A stretch of DNA of 64,000 nt, taken from the NCBI RefSeq assembly GCF_029016285.1, contig NZ_CP091975.1, positions 1,426,001 through 1,490,000 of the forward strand. Direction: 5' to 3'. Numbering within the stretch: position 1 is the stretch's first letter; the number at the start of each line of letters is the position of its first letter. This document shows, in pieces, positions 18,200 to 27,637 of this stretch. The position numbers and the translations under genes are program-made. The notes beneath the pieces are model-generated. The model searched no databases, had not been told where the DNA came from, and saw only the letters and a list, made by a program, of their open reading frames with translations. The DNA comes from Vibrio sp. DW001 (GTDB lineage Bacteria; Pseudomonadota; Gammaproteobacteria; Enterobacterales; Vibrionaceae).

Positions 18200-19132
18200 A
18201 TGAATAAAGAAAATTTAGATCAGTTTTTTGCGCACATATCAGACGAAATTGTTACGGTACCGAATGAAGTTCGCCGCTTGTTTCATGGGCGGGGAAGGAA
18301 ATGGCAAGGATTAGAACAACTCACTTGTGATTGGTTGCAGGGCCAACTGATCGTCAGTTTATTTAAAGAAGTCGACCAAGAGTTTTTGGATAGCTTGCGA
18401 ACAGGTTTATTACTTTTTTCTCAGCAAAGTTTCTGGGAAGAAAAGAAGGGAACGGCAATTTTACTGCAACATCGATACCAAAATGGAGCCCCTGCTGAAG
18501 TGATTTTAGGTCATTTAGAGGTTCAACCCGTTGTGGTAGAAAGTGGTCTTAGCTTTAAACTCGATCTTGGTAGAAATCAAAACTCTGGCTTGTTTTTAGA
18601 TATGCGATATGGTCGCAATTGGGTTCAACAACACGCGAATGAAAAACGCATCCTTAACCTCTTTGCGTACACCTGTGGCTTTTCTGTCGCAGCGATTGAA
18701 GGCGGTGCTGAAAAAGTGGTGAATGTTGATATGGCCAAAGCGTCTTTGAGTAAAGGGCGAGATAATCATAGGCTCAATAACCATGATTTGAGCAAGGTGA
18801 GTTTCATGGCTCACGATATATTCAAATCTTGGGGTAAGATCCGTAAAAATGGCCCTTATGACCTGATTGTCATTGACCCACCTTCGTTTCAAAAAGGAAG
18901 CTTTGCTCTCACCAAAGACTATAAAAAAATATTGAGAAGACTACCGGAATTGCTTGCTGATAACGGTGAAGTATTGGCTTGCGTGAACTCACCGTCTGTA
19001 ACGCCGGAATTTTTGATAGAGAGCATGAATGAAGAGGCGTCTCAGTTTGAGTTTATAGAGCGCTTAGAAAACCCACCTGAATTTTCTGATGTGGATGAAC
19101 TATCCAGTTTAAAAGCACTGCTATTCAAATAG
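18200..19132 (+). CDS. Class I SAM-dependent methyltransferase (RlmI/RlmK-like)
   Basis: Putative rRNA methyltransferase of 310 residues. The Rossmann SAM-binding block is ILNLFAYTCGFSVAA (about 153-167), with the acidic motif VVNVDMAKAS, and the catalytic-type motif IDPPSFQKG at about 227-235. The C-terminal half matches the Methyltrans_SAM domain shared by RlmI (m5C1962) and the m7G2069 part of RlmKL. There is no PUA or THUMP domain, and the N-terminal 110 residues are not recognised. It follows the pseudouridine synthase gene by 3 bases. Confidence 0.82.
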   Translation: MNKENLDQFFAHISDEIVTVPNEVRRLFHGRGRKWQGLEQLTCDWLQGQLIVSLFKEVDQEFLDSLRTGLLLFSQQSFWEEKKGTAILLQHRYQNGAPAEVILGHLEVQPVVVESGLSFKLDLGRNQNSGLFLDMRYGRNWVQQHANEKRILNLFAYTCGFSVAAIEGGAEKVVNVDMAKASLSKGRDNHRLNNHDLSKVSFMAHDIFKSWGKIRKNGPYDLIVIDPPSFQKGSFALTKDYKKILRRLPELLADNGEVLACVNSPSVTPEFLIESMNEEASQFEFIERLENPPEFSDVDELSSLKALLFK

Positions 19133-19190
19133 AGAACAGAATCATATTGGGTTTATTAAGTTGAGAATTTTTAAAAAATAGAGAGTTAAA

Positions 19191-20414
19191 ATGAATAAAG
19201 TACTAGATAGATTCTTGCATTATGTTGCATTTGATACCCAGTCCAATGGTGATAACAGTGCTTGTCCAAGTACCCCAGGACAATTGGTGCTAGCGGAACA
19301 GATCAAGCTAGAGATGGAGCAGATAGGTTTAGAGAGTGTCACCTTAGATAGCAACGGTTACTTAATGGCGTCATTGTCCTCTAATGTTAGCCATGATGTG
19401 GCCCCTATTGGGTTTATCGCACACATGGATACAGCGCCTGATGAATCAGGTAAAGATGTAAAACCACAACTAATTAAAAATTATCAAGGTGGTGATATAA
19501 AACTCGGAACCAGTGGTGAACAGCTTTCGCCGACACAATATCCAGACATGGAAAACCTTATTGGGCATGACTTTGTTACTACTGACGGAACGACGTTATT
19601 AGGTGCTGATAACAAAGCTGGCATAGCTGAAATTCTTACAGCGATGGAAGTATTGATAAACCATCCTGAGATCAAACATGGTGATATTAAAATTGGCTTC
19701 ACCCCAGATGAAGAGATCGGTCGCGGTGCTAATCTCTTCGACGTAGAAAAATTTGGAGCCAAATGGGCTTATACCATTGACGGCGGATACATTGGCGAAC
19801 TTGAGTATGAAAACTTTAACGCCAGCACTGCGAAGGTAATTTGTCACGGTGTGAGCGTTCACCCAGGGACAGCAAAAGACAAACTGGTTAACTCTATGAA
19901 CATCGCGGCTCAGTTCCAAATGAGTATGCCGGCGGATGAGACACCGGAATGTACAGATGGATATGAAGGCTTCTATCATTTAGGTTCGATCAAATCTAGC
20001 ATCGCATGTACCGAGTTAAAATACATCGTAAGAGATTTTGATCGAGCTGGTTTAGAGTCACGTAAAGCGTACATAAAATCTAAAGTAGAACAGATGAATG
20101 ACGCCTTGCCGAAAGGTCGCATATCCCTAGAGCTAGTGGATAGTTACTTCAATATGAAGGAGATGGTAGAGCCTCATCCTCATATTATTAATATTGCCAA
20201 GCAGTCGATGATAGAGTGCGATGTTGTCCCTCATATATGCCCGATCAGAGGTGGTACCGATGGTGCTCGTCTCTCTTTTATGGGCCTGCCTTGTCCAAAT
20301 GTCTTCACTGGTGGTTATAACTTCCACGGAATTCATGAATTTGTTACCGTGCAAGGCATGAACAAAGCAGTTGAAGTGATTGTTAAAATTGCAGAAAATA
20401 CTGCAAAAAAATAG
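19191..20414 (+). CDS. pepT: Peptidase T (tripeptide aminopeptidase)
   Basis: Cytoplasmic dizinc M20 aminopeptidase that removes N-terminal residues from tripeptides. It has 407 residues (E. coli 408). Metal and catalytic motifs are all visible: [46 protein letters not shown], and the C-terminal [11 protein letters not shown]. In enteric bacteria pepT is FNR-activated, but I saw no FNR box in the short upstream gap here. The gene ends facing ynjF across a shared stem-loop. Confidence 0.96.
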   Translation: MNKVLDRFLHYVAFDTQSNGDNSACPSTPGQLVLAEQIKLEMEQIGLESVTLDSNGYLMASLSSNVSHDVAPIGFIAHMDTAPDESGKDVKPQLIKNYQGGDIKLGTSGEQLSPTQYPDMENLIGHDFVTTDGTTLLGADNKAGIAEILTAMEVLINHPEIKHGDIKIGFTPDEEIGRGANLFDVEKFGAKWAYTIDGGYIGELEYENFNASTAKVICHGVSVHPGTAKDKLVNSMNIAAQFQMSMPADETPECTDGYEGFYHLGSIKSSIACTELKYIVRDFDRAGLESRKAYIKSKVEQMNDALPKGRISLELVDSYFNMKEMVEPHPHIINIAKQSMIECDVVPHICPIRGGTDGARLSFMGLPCPNVFTGGYNFHGIHEFVTVQGMNKAVEVIVKIAENTAKK

Positions 20415-20421
20415 CGCTAAA

Positions 20422-20461
20422 CACCTTGTAGATGTTCACGAGAGTGGAGATCTACAAGGTG
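20422..20461. terminator. Bidirectional stem-loop between pepT and ynjF
   Basis: A perfect 12-base inverted repeat (CACCTTGTAGAT at 20422-20433, complement at 20450-20461) with a 16-base loop lies between the two convergent genes. It has no strong T-tract. Confidence 0.6.
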
Positions 20462-20484
20462 GAAACAAAGGGTTGATCTAAAGT

Positions 20485-21111
20485 TCAGGACTCAAGACCT
20501 TCGTGTCTTTTCAGTGTGGTATATCCAGCCCAAATTCGGTTTATGGTGGTAATCCAACAGAGTGTGCCAAATACATACGCTATTTGAGCAAAGTAATCTG
20601 GGAATAGACAAAAAATCACAAAGCATGCAATGGTTTCAGTACCTTCTGTTAATCCGGCCATGTAATAAAGAGATTTATTTTTGTAAACTGGATTTTCTAT
20701 ATCCCTTTTTCCTGCCATTACTGCGAATGCGAGAAAACTCGACCCTGTCCCAATAAATGAAAAGATAAGAAATGCACCTGCGATTGCGTTTTGTTCTACA
20801 TTAGCTAATACAAATCCAAAAGGGACAAGCGAGTAAAATAGGAAATCCAAGCTGATATCTAAGAAACCACCGGAATCACTAATGCCTTGTATTCGAGCAA
20901 GTGCACCATCTAACCCATCACAGAGCCGATTCAAAATCACGAAAACTAACGCAAGATCGTATTGCTGAAATATAAGACTAGGCAAGGTCAAACAACCTAA
21001 CATAAATCCAAATAGAGTGGTTTGGTCTGCAGTAACGTTAAGCTTGTGTAGCCCTTTTGCGGTTAGCTCCAACGGCATTTTTAGAACCTTGATACTAAAT
21101 CTATCTAACAT
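20485..21111 (-). CDS. ynjF: YnjF-like CDP-alcohol phosphatidyltransferase family protein
   Basis: Predicted inner-membrane phosphotransferase of about 209 residues. The CDP-alcohol signature D-G-x2-A-R-x8-G-x3-D-x3-D is present (DGALARIQGISDSGGFLDIS). Close agreement with E. coli YnjF (206) runs through FAFIGTGSSFLAFA-type and KSLYYMAGLTEGTETI blocks. The start MLDRFS at 21111 is chosen because it matches YnjF and lies 2 bases after the ynjD stop, with GGAG upstream. An in-frame ATG at 21141 would add 10 residues. Substrate is unknown in any organism I know of. Confidence 0.9.
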   Translation of the reverse strand: MLDRFSIKVLKMPLELTAKGLHKLNVTADQTTLFGFMLGCLTLPSLIFQQYDLALVFVILNRLCDGLDGALARIQGISDSGGFLDISLDFLFYSLVPFGFVLANVEQNAIAGAFLIFSFIGTGSSFLAFAVMAGKRDIENPVYKNKSLYYMAGLTEGTETIACFVIFCLFPDYFAQIAYVFGTLCWITTINRIWAGYTTLKRHEGLES

Positions 21112-21113
21112 GC

Positions 21114-21752
21114 TTATTGACTCCAGGGCCAGCGTAAACACTGACTATTTGATGGTACATCCGATTCGTCATGGGTAACGAGTAGGGCAGGTACCTTCGC
21201 ACGGGCAAGCTGTTCAAACACCCAATCTCGAAACTGTTCTCTAAGTTCTTTATCCAATTTACTAAATGGTTCATCTAGTAAAACAAGCTTCGGTTTTGCA
21301 AGGAGCATGCGAACGAGACTTATCCTTGCTCTCTGCCCGCCAGATATCTGTTGTGGCATTGAGTTTGCTAGTGAAAACAATCCAACATTTTCGAGCGCGG
21401 CATAAGCTTGTTGGCGTCTATTTTCTGACTTAACTGAGTTTGGCAAAGCAAAAGCAAGGTTTTCCCAAACGGAAAGATGAGGGAATAGTAGGTCGTCTTG
21501 AAAGAGAATACCGACCTCTCTTTGGTGAGCAGGGAGGTCGCTGATACAAATGTTATTTAGCGTGAAGTTGCCATCGAAAGAAAACTCGTCGGTTAGGTGG
21601 CCAGCTATCATATTCAGTAGCGTCGACTTACCACATCCACTAGGACCCATAAGTGTTAATACTTCACCGGGTTTTACTTCTATGTTTAAGGGGGTAAATA
21701 GAGCCACCTTATTTCTGTTAGAGATGGTGAGGTTTTTTAGACAAAGGCTCAT
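21114..21752 (-). CDS. ynjD: YnjD ABC transporter ATP-binding subunit
   Basis: Cytoplasmic ATPase of the YnjBCD importer, 212 residues. Walker A GPSGCGKST (36-44), Q-loop FQDD, signature ISGGQRAR (136-143), Walker B LVLLDE (157-162) and switch His194 are all present, so it should be active. The 5' end overlaps the end of ynjC by 35 bases. The family is related to iron, thiamine and sulfate/spermidine importers; the substrate is not established. Confidence 0.92.
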   Translation of the reverse strand: MSLCLKNLTISNRNKVALFTPLNIEVKPGEVLTLMGPSGCGKSTLLNMIAGHLTDEFSFDGNFTLNNICISDLPAHQREVGILFQDDLLFPHLSVWENLAFALPNSVKSENRRQQAYAALENVGLFSLANSMPQQISGGQRARISLVRMLLAKPKLVLLDEPFSKLDKELREQFRDWVFEQLARAKVPALLVTHDESDVPSNSQCLRWPWSQ

Positions 21753-23403
21753 TAAATATACGTTTCCTAATTGGTGTTAGCCCTTTTCTTTGAAGGCGAT
21801 TGAGGACGAATGCAAAAGTGAAAAATAGTAGTGGCAATATGGCTTGCCACAGCGCATAGATCGCCATGACTCGTCTATCTGACCCGCTTGACAAAGCAAC
21901 AGCTTCCGTTGTTATCGTGATTACTCGTCCAGAACCGAGCATCAATGTCGGTAAATATTGGGCTAAACTGACACCAGCACCAACAGCCCACGCAAAACTT
22001 ATTGCAGGAAATAATATGGGCATTTTAACCTTAAACCAAACCTGCCAAGGCGTCTTCCCGAGGCTCAATGCCGTTTGGCTATAGCCGTCATTATAGCTGC
22101 GCCACGGGCCATCCAATGCGAGATAAACATATGGAAAAGCGAAAAATATATGCGACCAGACCACCCACAACAGTGGCATACTCACGTTGATGTACAAGGT
22201 AGATACTTGGAGCCCAAATAGTAGCGATAGCTGAGGTACTAGCATAGGCGTTGCAATAATCAGATTGGGAATGCGTAATCGATATCTCTTTTTATATTCG
22301 TGCGCGATTAATGCAAATACCAACGCCAAAGAGGCCGATACCAACGCAATAAAAAGACTGGTATTTATTGTTGCAATCACAGTATCCCATTCTTGTTGCC
22401 AAAAACGGTGACTAAATTGAGACGGAAGTAGATCGGGAAAACGCCACCGTTGGGCAACAGACCATAGAAGCGTGATCGGTAGTATCAGAATGTTAATCAA
22501 CGCCACTACTAAAAATAATGTCATACCACGCAATTGAAAACCAACCCGACCAGAAATTTGCCATGTTCGTTGTTTACGCACGATTAGATGCTCTAACCAC
22601 TTAGTGAGTAGAATTAAGACGGTGCAAACAATAAACAAAATGACCGCACCTGCAGCGGCTCTAGGGAAAAGTGTCAAGTCGGGCTCTGAGAACCACTGCC
22701 AAACTAATACCGCGAACGTAGGGGGATTCGTTGGACCCAAAATTAAACTCATATCTACCACTGAGGCACTGTAGGCGATAATAGCCAGAAGAGAAAAACG
22801 AATTTTAGTTAACCATTGGGGTAATACACACTTCCACCAAAACTGGGCTTGAGAGTAGCCTAAACTGGTTGCAACCTTATAGGATTCTTCCAGCTTTAAT
22901 TGCTGAGTAATTGGGATACTCATTAACAGTAAGAAAGGCAGTTCTTTTAATGCTAAAGCGAGAGTTAATCCTATACCATTCTGGTCATTAACGAGGTAAG
23001 AAAAATCGCTATCGCCCAGTATAGGTGACAGAATTCGAGCGGCTATCCCAGTTGGTGAGAATAAGAACGCAAAACCGATAGCAAAAGCAATATGAGGAAC
23101 CGCAAGTAGAGGAGCCAAGCTACTCGTTACCCACTTCCAAGCGCGCGTATTCCAAGTTGTTTGCAATACGGCAAAGGTTATAAAGCAGGCTAGATAACTA
23201 CTAGTTAAAGAGGTGAATACCGTGAGGTATAGGGACCGTGTTACGCCACTCCATGCGAATACGTCTGCAAACCCGTTCAATGAGACTTCAGAGAACCCGA
23301 GCGAAGGAATATAGCTAAGGGCAGACAGAACAACCCCCAACACTCCAGGTATGATGGGAGCAATACAGATAAGAATCACAAAGCTATAGAATAGGCGTAA
23401 CAT
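21718..23403 (-). CDS. ynjC: YnjC ABC transporter permease (two fused halves)
   Basis: Inner-membrane permease of the YnjBCD importer, 561 residues (E. coli about 511). It contains two BPD-transporter units in tandem, each with about six helices. The EAA-type cytoplasmic loops are seen in EESYKVATSLGYSQAQFWWK (first half) and in YSQTALSLGKTPWQVWFKVK (second half), like ThiP and FbpB. A single polypeptide therefore supplies both transmembrane domains. It starts 6 bases after ynjB. Confidence 0.92.
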   Translation of the reverse strand: MLRLFYSFVILICIAPIIPGVLGVVLSALSYIPSLGFSEVSLNGFADVFAWSGVTRSLYLTVFTSLTSSYLACFITFAVLQTTWNTRAWKWVTSSLAPLLAVPHIAFAIGFAFLFSPTGIAARILSPILGDSDFSYLVNDQNGIGLTLALALKELPFLLLMSIPITQQLKLEESYKVATSLGYSQAQFWWKCVLPQWLTKIRFSLLAIIAYSASVVDMSLILGPTNPPTFAVLVWQWFSEPDLTLFPRAAAGAVILFIVCTVLILLTKWLEHLIVRKQRTWQISGRVGFQLRGMTLFLVVALINILILPITLLWSVAQRWRFPDLLPSQFSHRFWQQEWDTVIATINTSLFIALVSASLALVFALIAHEYKKRYRLRIPNLIIATPMLVPQLSLLFGLQVSTLYINVSMPLLWVVWSHIFFAFPYVYLALDGPWRSYNDGYSQTALSLGKTPWQVWFKVKMPILFPAISFAWAVGAGVSLAQYLPTLMLGSGRVITITTEAVALSSGSDRRVMAIYALWQAILPLLFFTFAFVLNRLQRKGLTPIRKRIFNEPLSKKPHHL

Positions 23404-23409
23404 AATCAG

Positions 23410-24558
23410 TTACTGGTTTCCGTAACGCTTTAACCACTCTGTTTCAAGTGCCGCTTGCCAGCTAGGATGTGGTTCATCAATTGATTTAAAGAGCTTAGTA
23501 TTTTTTGCAGAGCCTGTTAAATATTGATTGGACAGCACAGAAGGATCCCCCCAGATTTCCAAATCGCCTTTACGTGACTGAGCCTCTGGACTGAGCAAAA
23601 AGTTAATTGCAATCAGAGCTCCTTCCTTCGCGGTAGCATTCCACGGAATAGCTAGAAAGTGGATATTAGATAACGCACCAGCATCCAGTGCGTACGTTTT
23701 GGTCGTTTCGGCAAGTGTACCATTCGCTTGTGCAGAAAAAACGGCATTTGGGTTAAACGTTATCGCGAGATCTAATTGTCGATCATCGAGTAGCTGCATG
23801 GTTTCAGATGAGCCAGCAGGAAACTGTTTACCTTCCCGCCAAGCTGTTTTATGAAACTCATCAAGGTATTGCCATAGAGGTTGGGTAACGGTAGCAAAGT
23901 CGGTTTCGCTTACTGGTTGATAAAGTGATTTGTCCTTATTTGTCAGCTCGATAAGAAGTGCCTTCAGGAAGCTGGTTCCATGAAATGAAGGTGGTTTGGG
24001 ATAGCTAACTCGATTAGGAAAAGCTTTGCTATAGCTAAGCAGTTCGGCAAACGAAGCGGGTGGATTGTTCAAGGTGGTACTGTCGTGAATAAAGACGAGC
24101 TGTCCGACACCCCAAGGTGCTTCTAGGCCATTGGTTGGTTCGGAGAAGTCAAAATCAATAGGTAAGGATTTATCAACGAACTCCCAACTCGGTAGTGTTT
24201 GAGTAAAGGGTCCATATAAAAGATCATTGTTCTTCATGGACTTAAAGTTTTCACCATTTATCCAAACCATATCAACACTGCCACCGCTATTCTTACCTGC
24301 GGTTTTTTCGGCTAACAAAAGAGAGGTCGTCTTTGATATATCGGTTACTTTTACGTGATTGAAATTAATACCGTAACGGCTTTTGAGTTCTTTGCCTGTC
24401 CATTTAAGATAAGCATTTATTTCTTGACTGCCACCCCAAGCATGAAAGTAGACATCTTGCCCTCTGGCTTTTGTTTCGATGTCTTGCCATGATGATGAAG
24501 CAGAATAAGCAGTTGAGCTTATTAAGGCAGTGGTAATAAAGAGAGCAGTAGTCTTCAT
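23410..24558 (-). CDS. ynjB: YnjB periplasmic solute-binding protein
   Basis: Exported substrate-binding protein (SBP_bac_1-like), 382 residues. A cleavable signal peptide (MKTTALFITTALISSTAYSA) is followed by a mature start SSSWQDIETKARGQ. Blocks such as VDMVWINGENFKSMK and APWGVGQLVFIHD agree with E. coli YnjB. It is the first gene of ynjBCDF here. The E. coli operon also carries ynjE, a rhodanese, which is absent at this place. A 265-base upstream gap should hold the promoter. Confidence 0.92.
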   Translation of the reverse strand: MKTTALFITTALISSTAYSASSSWQDIETKARGQDVYFHAWGGSQEINAYLKWTGKELKSRYGINFNHVKVTDISKTTSLLLAEKTAGKNSGGSVDMVWINGENFKSMKNNDLLYGPFTQTLPSWEFVDKSLPIDFDFSEPTNGLEAPWGVGQLVFIHDSTTLNNPPASFAELLSYSKAFPNRVSYPKPPSFHGTSFLKALLIELTNKDKSLYQPVSETDFATVTQPLWQYLDEFHKTAWREGKQFPAGSSETMQLLDDRQLDLAITFNPNAVFSAQANGTLAETTKTYALDAGALSNIHFLAIPWNATAKEGALIAINFLLSPEAQSRKGDLEIWGDPSVLSNQYLTGSAKNTKLFKSIDEPHPSWQAALETEWLKRYGNQ

Positions 24559-24760
24559 TGGATTCCTTTCTTTGCGCGTCGGTCTAAACGTCTATTTTAC
24601 TTAGTTTATTAAAATAGGCGCGTTACATTAACAATATAGCTGAGTAGACCGGAGGTTTATTACTTTTCATTCATTATGAAGTAAAAAGAATGATTTCGCT
24701 AAAGAAATAAGTGGTTAAACATGGGGTTAACTGATGGTGTTGCAAGAGGTTAAGGCAAAG

Positions 24761-24807
24761 CTACCCTCTCAAATTCCCTTTACATTGGGGGAGTTAGAGA
24801 GGGGTAG
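24761..24807 (-). terminator. Stem-loop downstream of the pilotin-like gene
   Basis: CTACCCTCTC (24761-24770) pairs with GAGAGGGGTAG (24797-24807) with one bulge and a 26-base loop, 17 bases after the stop of the upstream minus-strand gene. There is no clear T-tract. Confidence 0.4.
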
Positions 24808-24823
24808 AAGCAAAGAGTTTGTA

Positions 24824-25237
24824 TTACCCTTTTGTTTCTTCAGATAAGGCTGTACACGTATCGATTGAAACTATCTGCTCGATAAGAAGTTGCCCTCGTT
24901 CGCTGCGGATTTTGATATTATAAATTACGCCATGTACTAAGTTCGCTTTTACTTCACTATTTGAGCAGTAGTAGCTAACGCTCTTTTCTATAAGCTGCTG
25001 TGGTGGTATAGAGCCTTCACTGTTATAAATCATCATTAACTCAACGACGCTGCCTTTGGCTTTCGCTTGCATAACCGTGAGTGGCCCATGTTCAATTGGT
25101 AGATTGTTAGAAAGAATAGAGGCTCTATGGGCGGCAATGGCTTCCACTTGACGTTCTTTATCCGCAGTCGCACTACAGGCTGCAAGCGTCATGATAAATA
25201 AACCACTTATAACTAATTTAGAGAAATTATCTTTCAT
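24824..25237 (-). CDS. Small outer-membrane-type lipoprotein, possible GspS/AspS type II secretion pilotin
   Basis: 137-residue lipoprotein: hydrophobic signal with lipobox LAAC (Cys21), then a compact domain with two further cysteines (in SYYCSN and IDTCTA) that could form a disulfide. Size, lipoprotein signal, paired cysteines and the block GPLTVMQAKAKGSVVELMMI resemble the AspS/GspS-beta pilotins of Vibrio, which target the type II secretin to the outer membrane. That identification is from memory of the family and is tentative. The gene begins 2 bases after the yciI stop, so the two are translationally coupled. No type II secretion genes are near. Confidence 0.6.
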   Translation of the reverse strand: MKDNFSKLVISGLFIMTLAACSATADKERQVEAIAAHRASILSNNLPIEHGPLTVMQAKAKGSVVELMMIYNSEGSIPPQQLIEKSVSYYCSNSEVKANLVHGVIYNIKIRSERGQLLIEQIVSIDTCTALSEETKG

Positions 25238-25239
25238 AA

Positions 25240-25536
25240 TTAAAGTACTTTTTTGAATGGTTTGACGATGACTTTTTCATAGACACCTGCGTCGATATAT
25301 GGGTCTGTATCAGCCCATTGTTGAGCGTCTTGCAATGACGGGAAGTCAGCGATAACGGTTGAACCAGTAAAACCCGCTTCTCCCGGGTTCTCAGAGTCAA
25401 TGGCTGGCATTGGTCCTGCAGTTAACAAACGCCCTTCATCTCTAAGAGCTTGTAAGCGAGCCAAATGCATCTCCCTTGCTGACATACGTTTTTCTAACGA
25501 ATTTTCAACATCTTGAGAAAAAATAACATACCACAT
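25240..25536 (-). CDS. yciI: YciI family protein
   Basis: 98-residue ferredoxin-like-fold protein, the same length as E. coli YciI and alike along its whole length ([42 protein letters not shown]). The His-Asp pair proposed as an active site is in this family. Function is not established. The start MWYVIFSQD at 25536 is preceded by AAGGAGA; an upstream in-frame ATG at 25572 would add 12 unrelated residues. It is followed after 2 bases by the pilotin-like gene. Confidence 0.93.
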   Translation of the reverse strand: MWYVIFSQDVENSLEKRMSAREMHLARLQALRDEGRLLTAGPMPAIDSENPGEAGFTGSTVIADFPSLQDAQQWADTDPYIDAGVYEKVIVKPFKKVL

Positions 25537-25631
25537 ATAAAACGTCTCCTTGTTGACATGAGTAAGGACCACTGTACTAAATCAATCGGGTCAGTGTGAA
25601 ACTTAACGGAAAGAATGTGAATTAATATCTA

Positions 25632-26039
25632 CTATTTGTCTATTTTCTTTACTGGTCTTGGACGGCCGTTGCTGTCGATAGCAACATAATTAAAGGTTGC
25701 TTCACAAACCTGATATCGATCACCGATACCATCGACATTGACAGGTTTTACCCAAACCTGCAGATTAATTGACATTGATGTACGGCCTATCTTAGTACAC
25801 TCACCGTGGCAACAGACCACATCGCCAACCGCGACGGGGGCTTTAAATGTGATACTAGAAACAGAGACAGTAACGACACGACCAAACGAAATTTCTTTTG
25901 CTAATATGGCGCCGGCCAGATCAAGTTGGGACATAATCCAACCACCAAATATATCACCATTGGCGTTGGTATCTGCTGGCATCGCAAGGGTTCGAAGCAG
26001 CATCTGCCCTCGAGGGTTTTCATCAGTTTTGTTACTCAT
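25632..26039 (-). CDS. yciA: Acyl-CoA thioesterase YciA
   Basis: Hot-dog-fold thioesterase of 135 residues that hydrolyses short and medium acyl-CoAs. The conserved stretch MPADTNANGDIFGGWIMSQL carries the catalytic Asn/Asp region, and VGDVVCCHGECTKIGRTSM follows. GGAAG precedes the ATG. It lies between yciB and yciI in the same direction, an order seen in many gamma-proteobacteria. Confidence 0.95.
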   Translation of the reverse strand: MSNKTDENPRGQMLLRTLAMPADTNANGDIFGGWIMSQLDLAGAILAKEISFGRVVTVSVSSITFKAPVAVGDVVCCHGECTKIGRTSMSINLQVWVKPVNVDGIGDRYQVCEATFNYVAIDSNGRPRPVKKIDK

Positions 26040-26059
26040 TTAGGACTTCCAATATAACG

Positions 26060-26082
26060 CCCTCGCATTTGAGATACGAGGG
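26060..26082 (-). terminator. Stem-loop between yciB and yciA
   Basis: CCCTCG and CGAGGG with an 11-base loop lie 10 bases after the yciB stop on the minus strand. The T-tract is weak, so partial read-through into yciA is likely. Confidence 0.45.
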
Positions 26083-26091
26083 GATAATGAT

Positions 26092-26628
26092 TTATTTCGA
26101 CTCTTCTTTCGGAAGGTGCTTATAGATATAGATACCCGTTAAAAGGGTAAAGCCAAATGTGGCGGCAAGCAAACCAAATACTTTAAAATTCACCCAAACA
26201 TCAAGGGGTAAACTGAAAGCCACATAGATATTTAACAGTGCACAAAGTGCGAAAAATACCATCCAAGCCCAGTTGATTTTTGCCCAAACGGCATCAGGTA
26301 ATGATATCTCTTTGCCGAGCATTCCTTTGATTACTGGTTTTCCCATTAGGTGTGTTACGAACAATCCTAAAGAAAATAAAGAGTAAACAATGGTTACCTT
26401 CCACTTGATGAAGTTGTCGTCGTGGAAAAAGAGTGTCATACCGCCAAACACAGCCACTATTGCAAACGTAATTAATTGCATTTTTTCTACTTTTTTATAA
26501 AGAAAGTAGGTCAATACGATTTGAATCGCCGTAGCCACTATCAATGCACCTGTAGCGACATAGATGTCGTACATTTTATAGAGTGCGAAAAATATAATTA
26601 ATGGAATAAAATCAATAAGTTGTTTCAT
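26092..26628 (-). CDS. yciB: YciB inner-membrane septation protein A
   Basis: IspZ/YciB family membrane protein of 178 residues (E. coli 179) with five hydrophobic helices. It is linked to cell-envelope synthesis and septation. Typical blocks are [21 protein letters not shown] at the N-terminus (quoted in part) and [20 protein letters not shown]. The final residues [12 protein letters not shown] match the family's basic C-terminus. It lies downstream of the trp operon terminator, so it probably has its own promoter. Confidence 0.94.
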   Translation of the reverse strand: MKQLIDFIPLIIFFALYKMYDIYVATGALIVATAIQIVLTYFLYKKVEKMQLITFAIVAVFGGMTLFFHDDNFIKWKVTIVYSLFSLGLFVTHLMGKPVIKGMLGKEISLPDAVWAKINWAWMVFFALCALLNIYVAFSLPLDVWVNFKVFGLLAATFGFTLLTGIYIYKHLPKEESK

Positions 26629-26713
26629 TTAATACTAATATGTCACATAAAGATGACTCATAGTCTACCCAATTTATTGCCAATGCAAAATAGCAGCGTA
26701 AGATCTGGATACA

Positions 26714-26739
26714 AAAATGACCGCTAATGCGGCCATTTT
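26714..26739 (-). terminator. Rho-independent terminator of the trp operon
   Basis: AAAATGACCGC-TAAT-GCGGCCATTTT (one mismatch), followed on the minus strand by five T residues, about 90 bases after the trpA stop. Confidence 0.8.
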
Positions 26740-26830
26740 ACAGAACTAAATCAATATAACGAGCCTAACGCTTGGTAGGCATTACCGTTCATCGATCGCT
26801 TCTCATCTGAATATTTAGATGAAGGCTAAC

Positions 26831-27637
26831 TTATTGTATTGTCGCTGCTTTCATCGGCGTAATAAACGCGGCCAGTTCAGCGAGCATTTTATCTGGGTTG
26901 TCTGCATTGGTTTCAATGATTTTCACAACAGCAGATCCAGAAATAGCACCAGCGGCACCGGCGGCAACCGCCTCTTTAACTTGCTCTGGTTGAGAGATAC
27001 CAAAACCAAGTAGAGCAGGGGGGGCATCATATTGATTAAGACGTTCCATCAGATGAGAAACGGGCATGTTAGCTTTTGTTTCAGCACCTGTTACACCAGA
27101 ACGAGACAGTAGATAGGTATATCCACCGCCAAGCTCTGCCACAGCTTGAAGTGTCTCGTCGCTTGCTGTCGGTGGCGCGATGAAGATAGGCTTCACGCCG
27201 TATTTTCTTGCCGCCTCGGTAAACTCGGCACTTTCATTAGTTGGCACGTCTGCAATGAGTACAGAGTCGATGCCCGCTTCCGAGCAATGCTTGTAAAAAC
27301 TGTCTATACCTCGAGCGAAAACCAGGTTAGCGTACATCAGTAACCCGATAGGTAATTCAGGGTGTTTGGCGCGTATCTTGCCAATTAACTCAAAACAGAT
27401 ACTGGGTGTCACTCCAGATTCTAATGCGCGCATATTCGCACCCTGAATGGTTGGGCCATCCGCTAAAGGATCCGAAAAGGGAATGCCTAGTTCTAACGCA
27501 TCAGCGCCTGCATCTACGAGGGTCTCCATTACCTGCAGAGACAGTTCAGGGTTTGGGTCGCCTACGGTGACGAATGGGACAAAAGCCCCCTCATTTTTAT
27601 CGGCTAAACGCTGGAAAAGTAATTGATAGCGATCCAT
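26831..27637 (-). CDS. trpA: Tryptophan synthase alpha chain
   Basis: Cleaves indole-3-glycerol phosphate to indole and glyceraldehyde 3-phosphate; the indole is channelled to TrpB. 268 residues, TIM barrel. The catalytic Glu49 and Asp60 lie in [18 protein letters not shown], and the phosphate-binding [12 protein letters not shown] and AISGSAVVK loops are present. Its ATG overlaps the last base of trpB. It is the last gene of trpEGDCFBA. Confidence 0.98.
   Translation of the reverse strand: MDRYQLLFQRLADKNEGAFVPFVTVGDPNPELSLQVMETLVDAGADALELGIPFSDPLADGPTIQGANMRALESGVTPSICFELIGKIRAKHPELPIGLLMYANLVFARGIDSFYKHCSEAGIDSVLIADVPTNESAEFTEAARKYGVKPIFIAPPTASDETLQAVAELGGGYTYLLSRSGVTGAETKANMPVSHLMERLNQYDAPPALLGFGISQPEQVKEAVAAGAAGAISGSAVVKIIETNADNPDKMLAELAAFITPMKAATIQ

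Noticed and set aside
19599..19979. 126-codon open frame antisense to pepT
   Set aside because: pepT is complete and strongly conserved on the other strand; the antisense product has no recognisable features.
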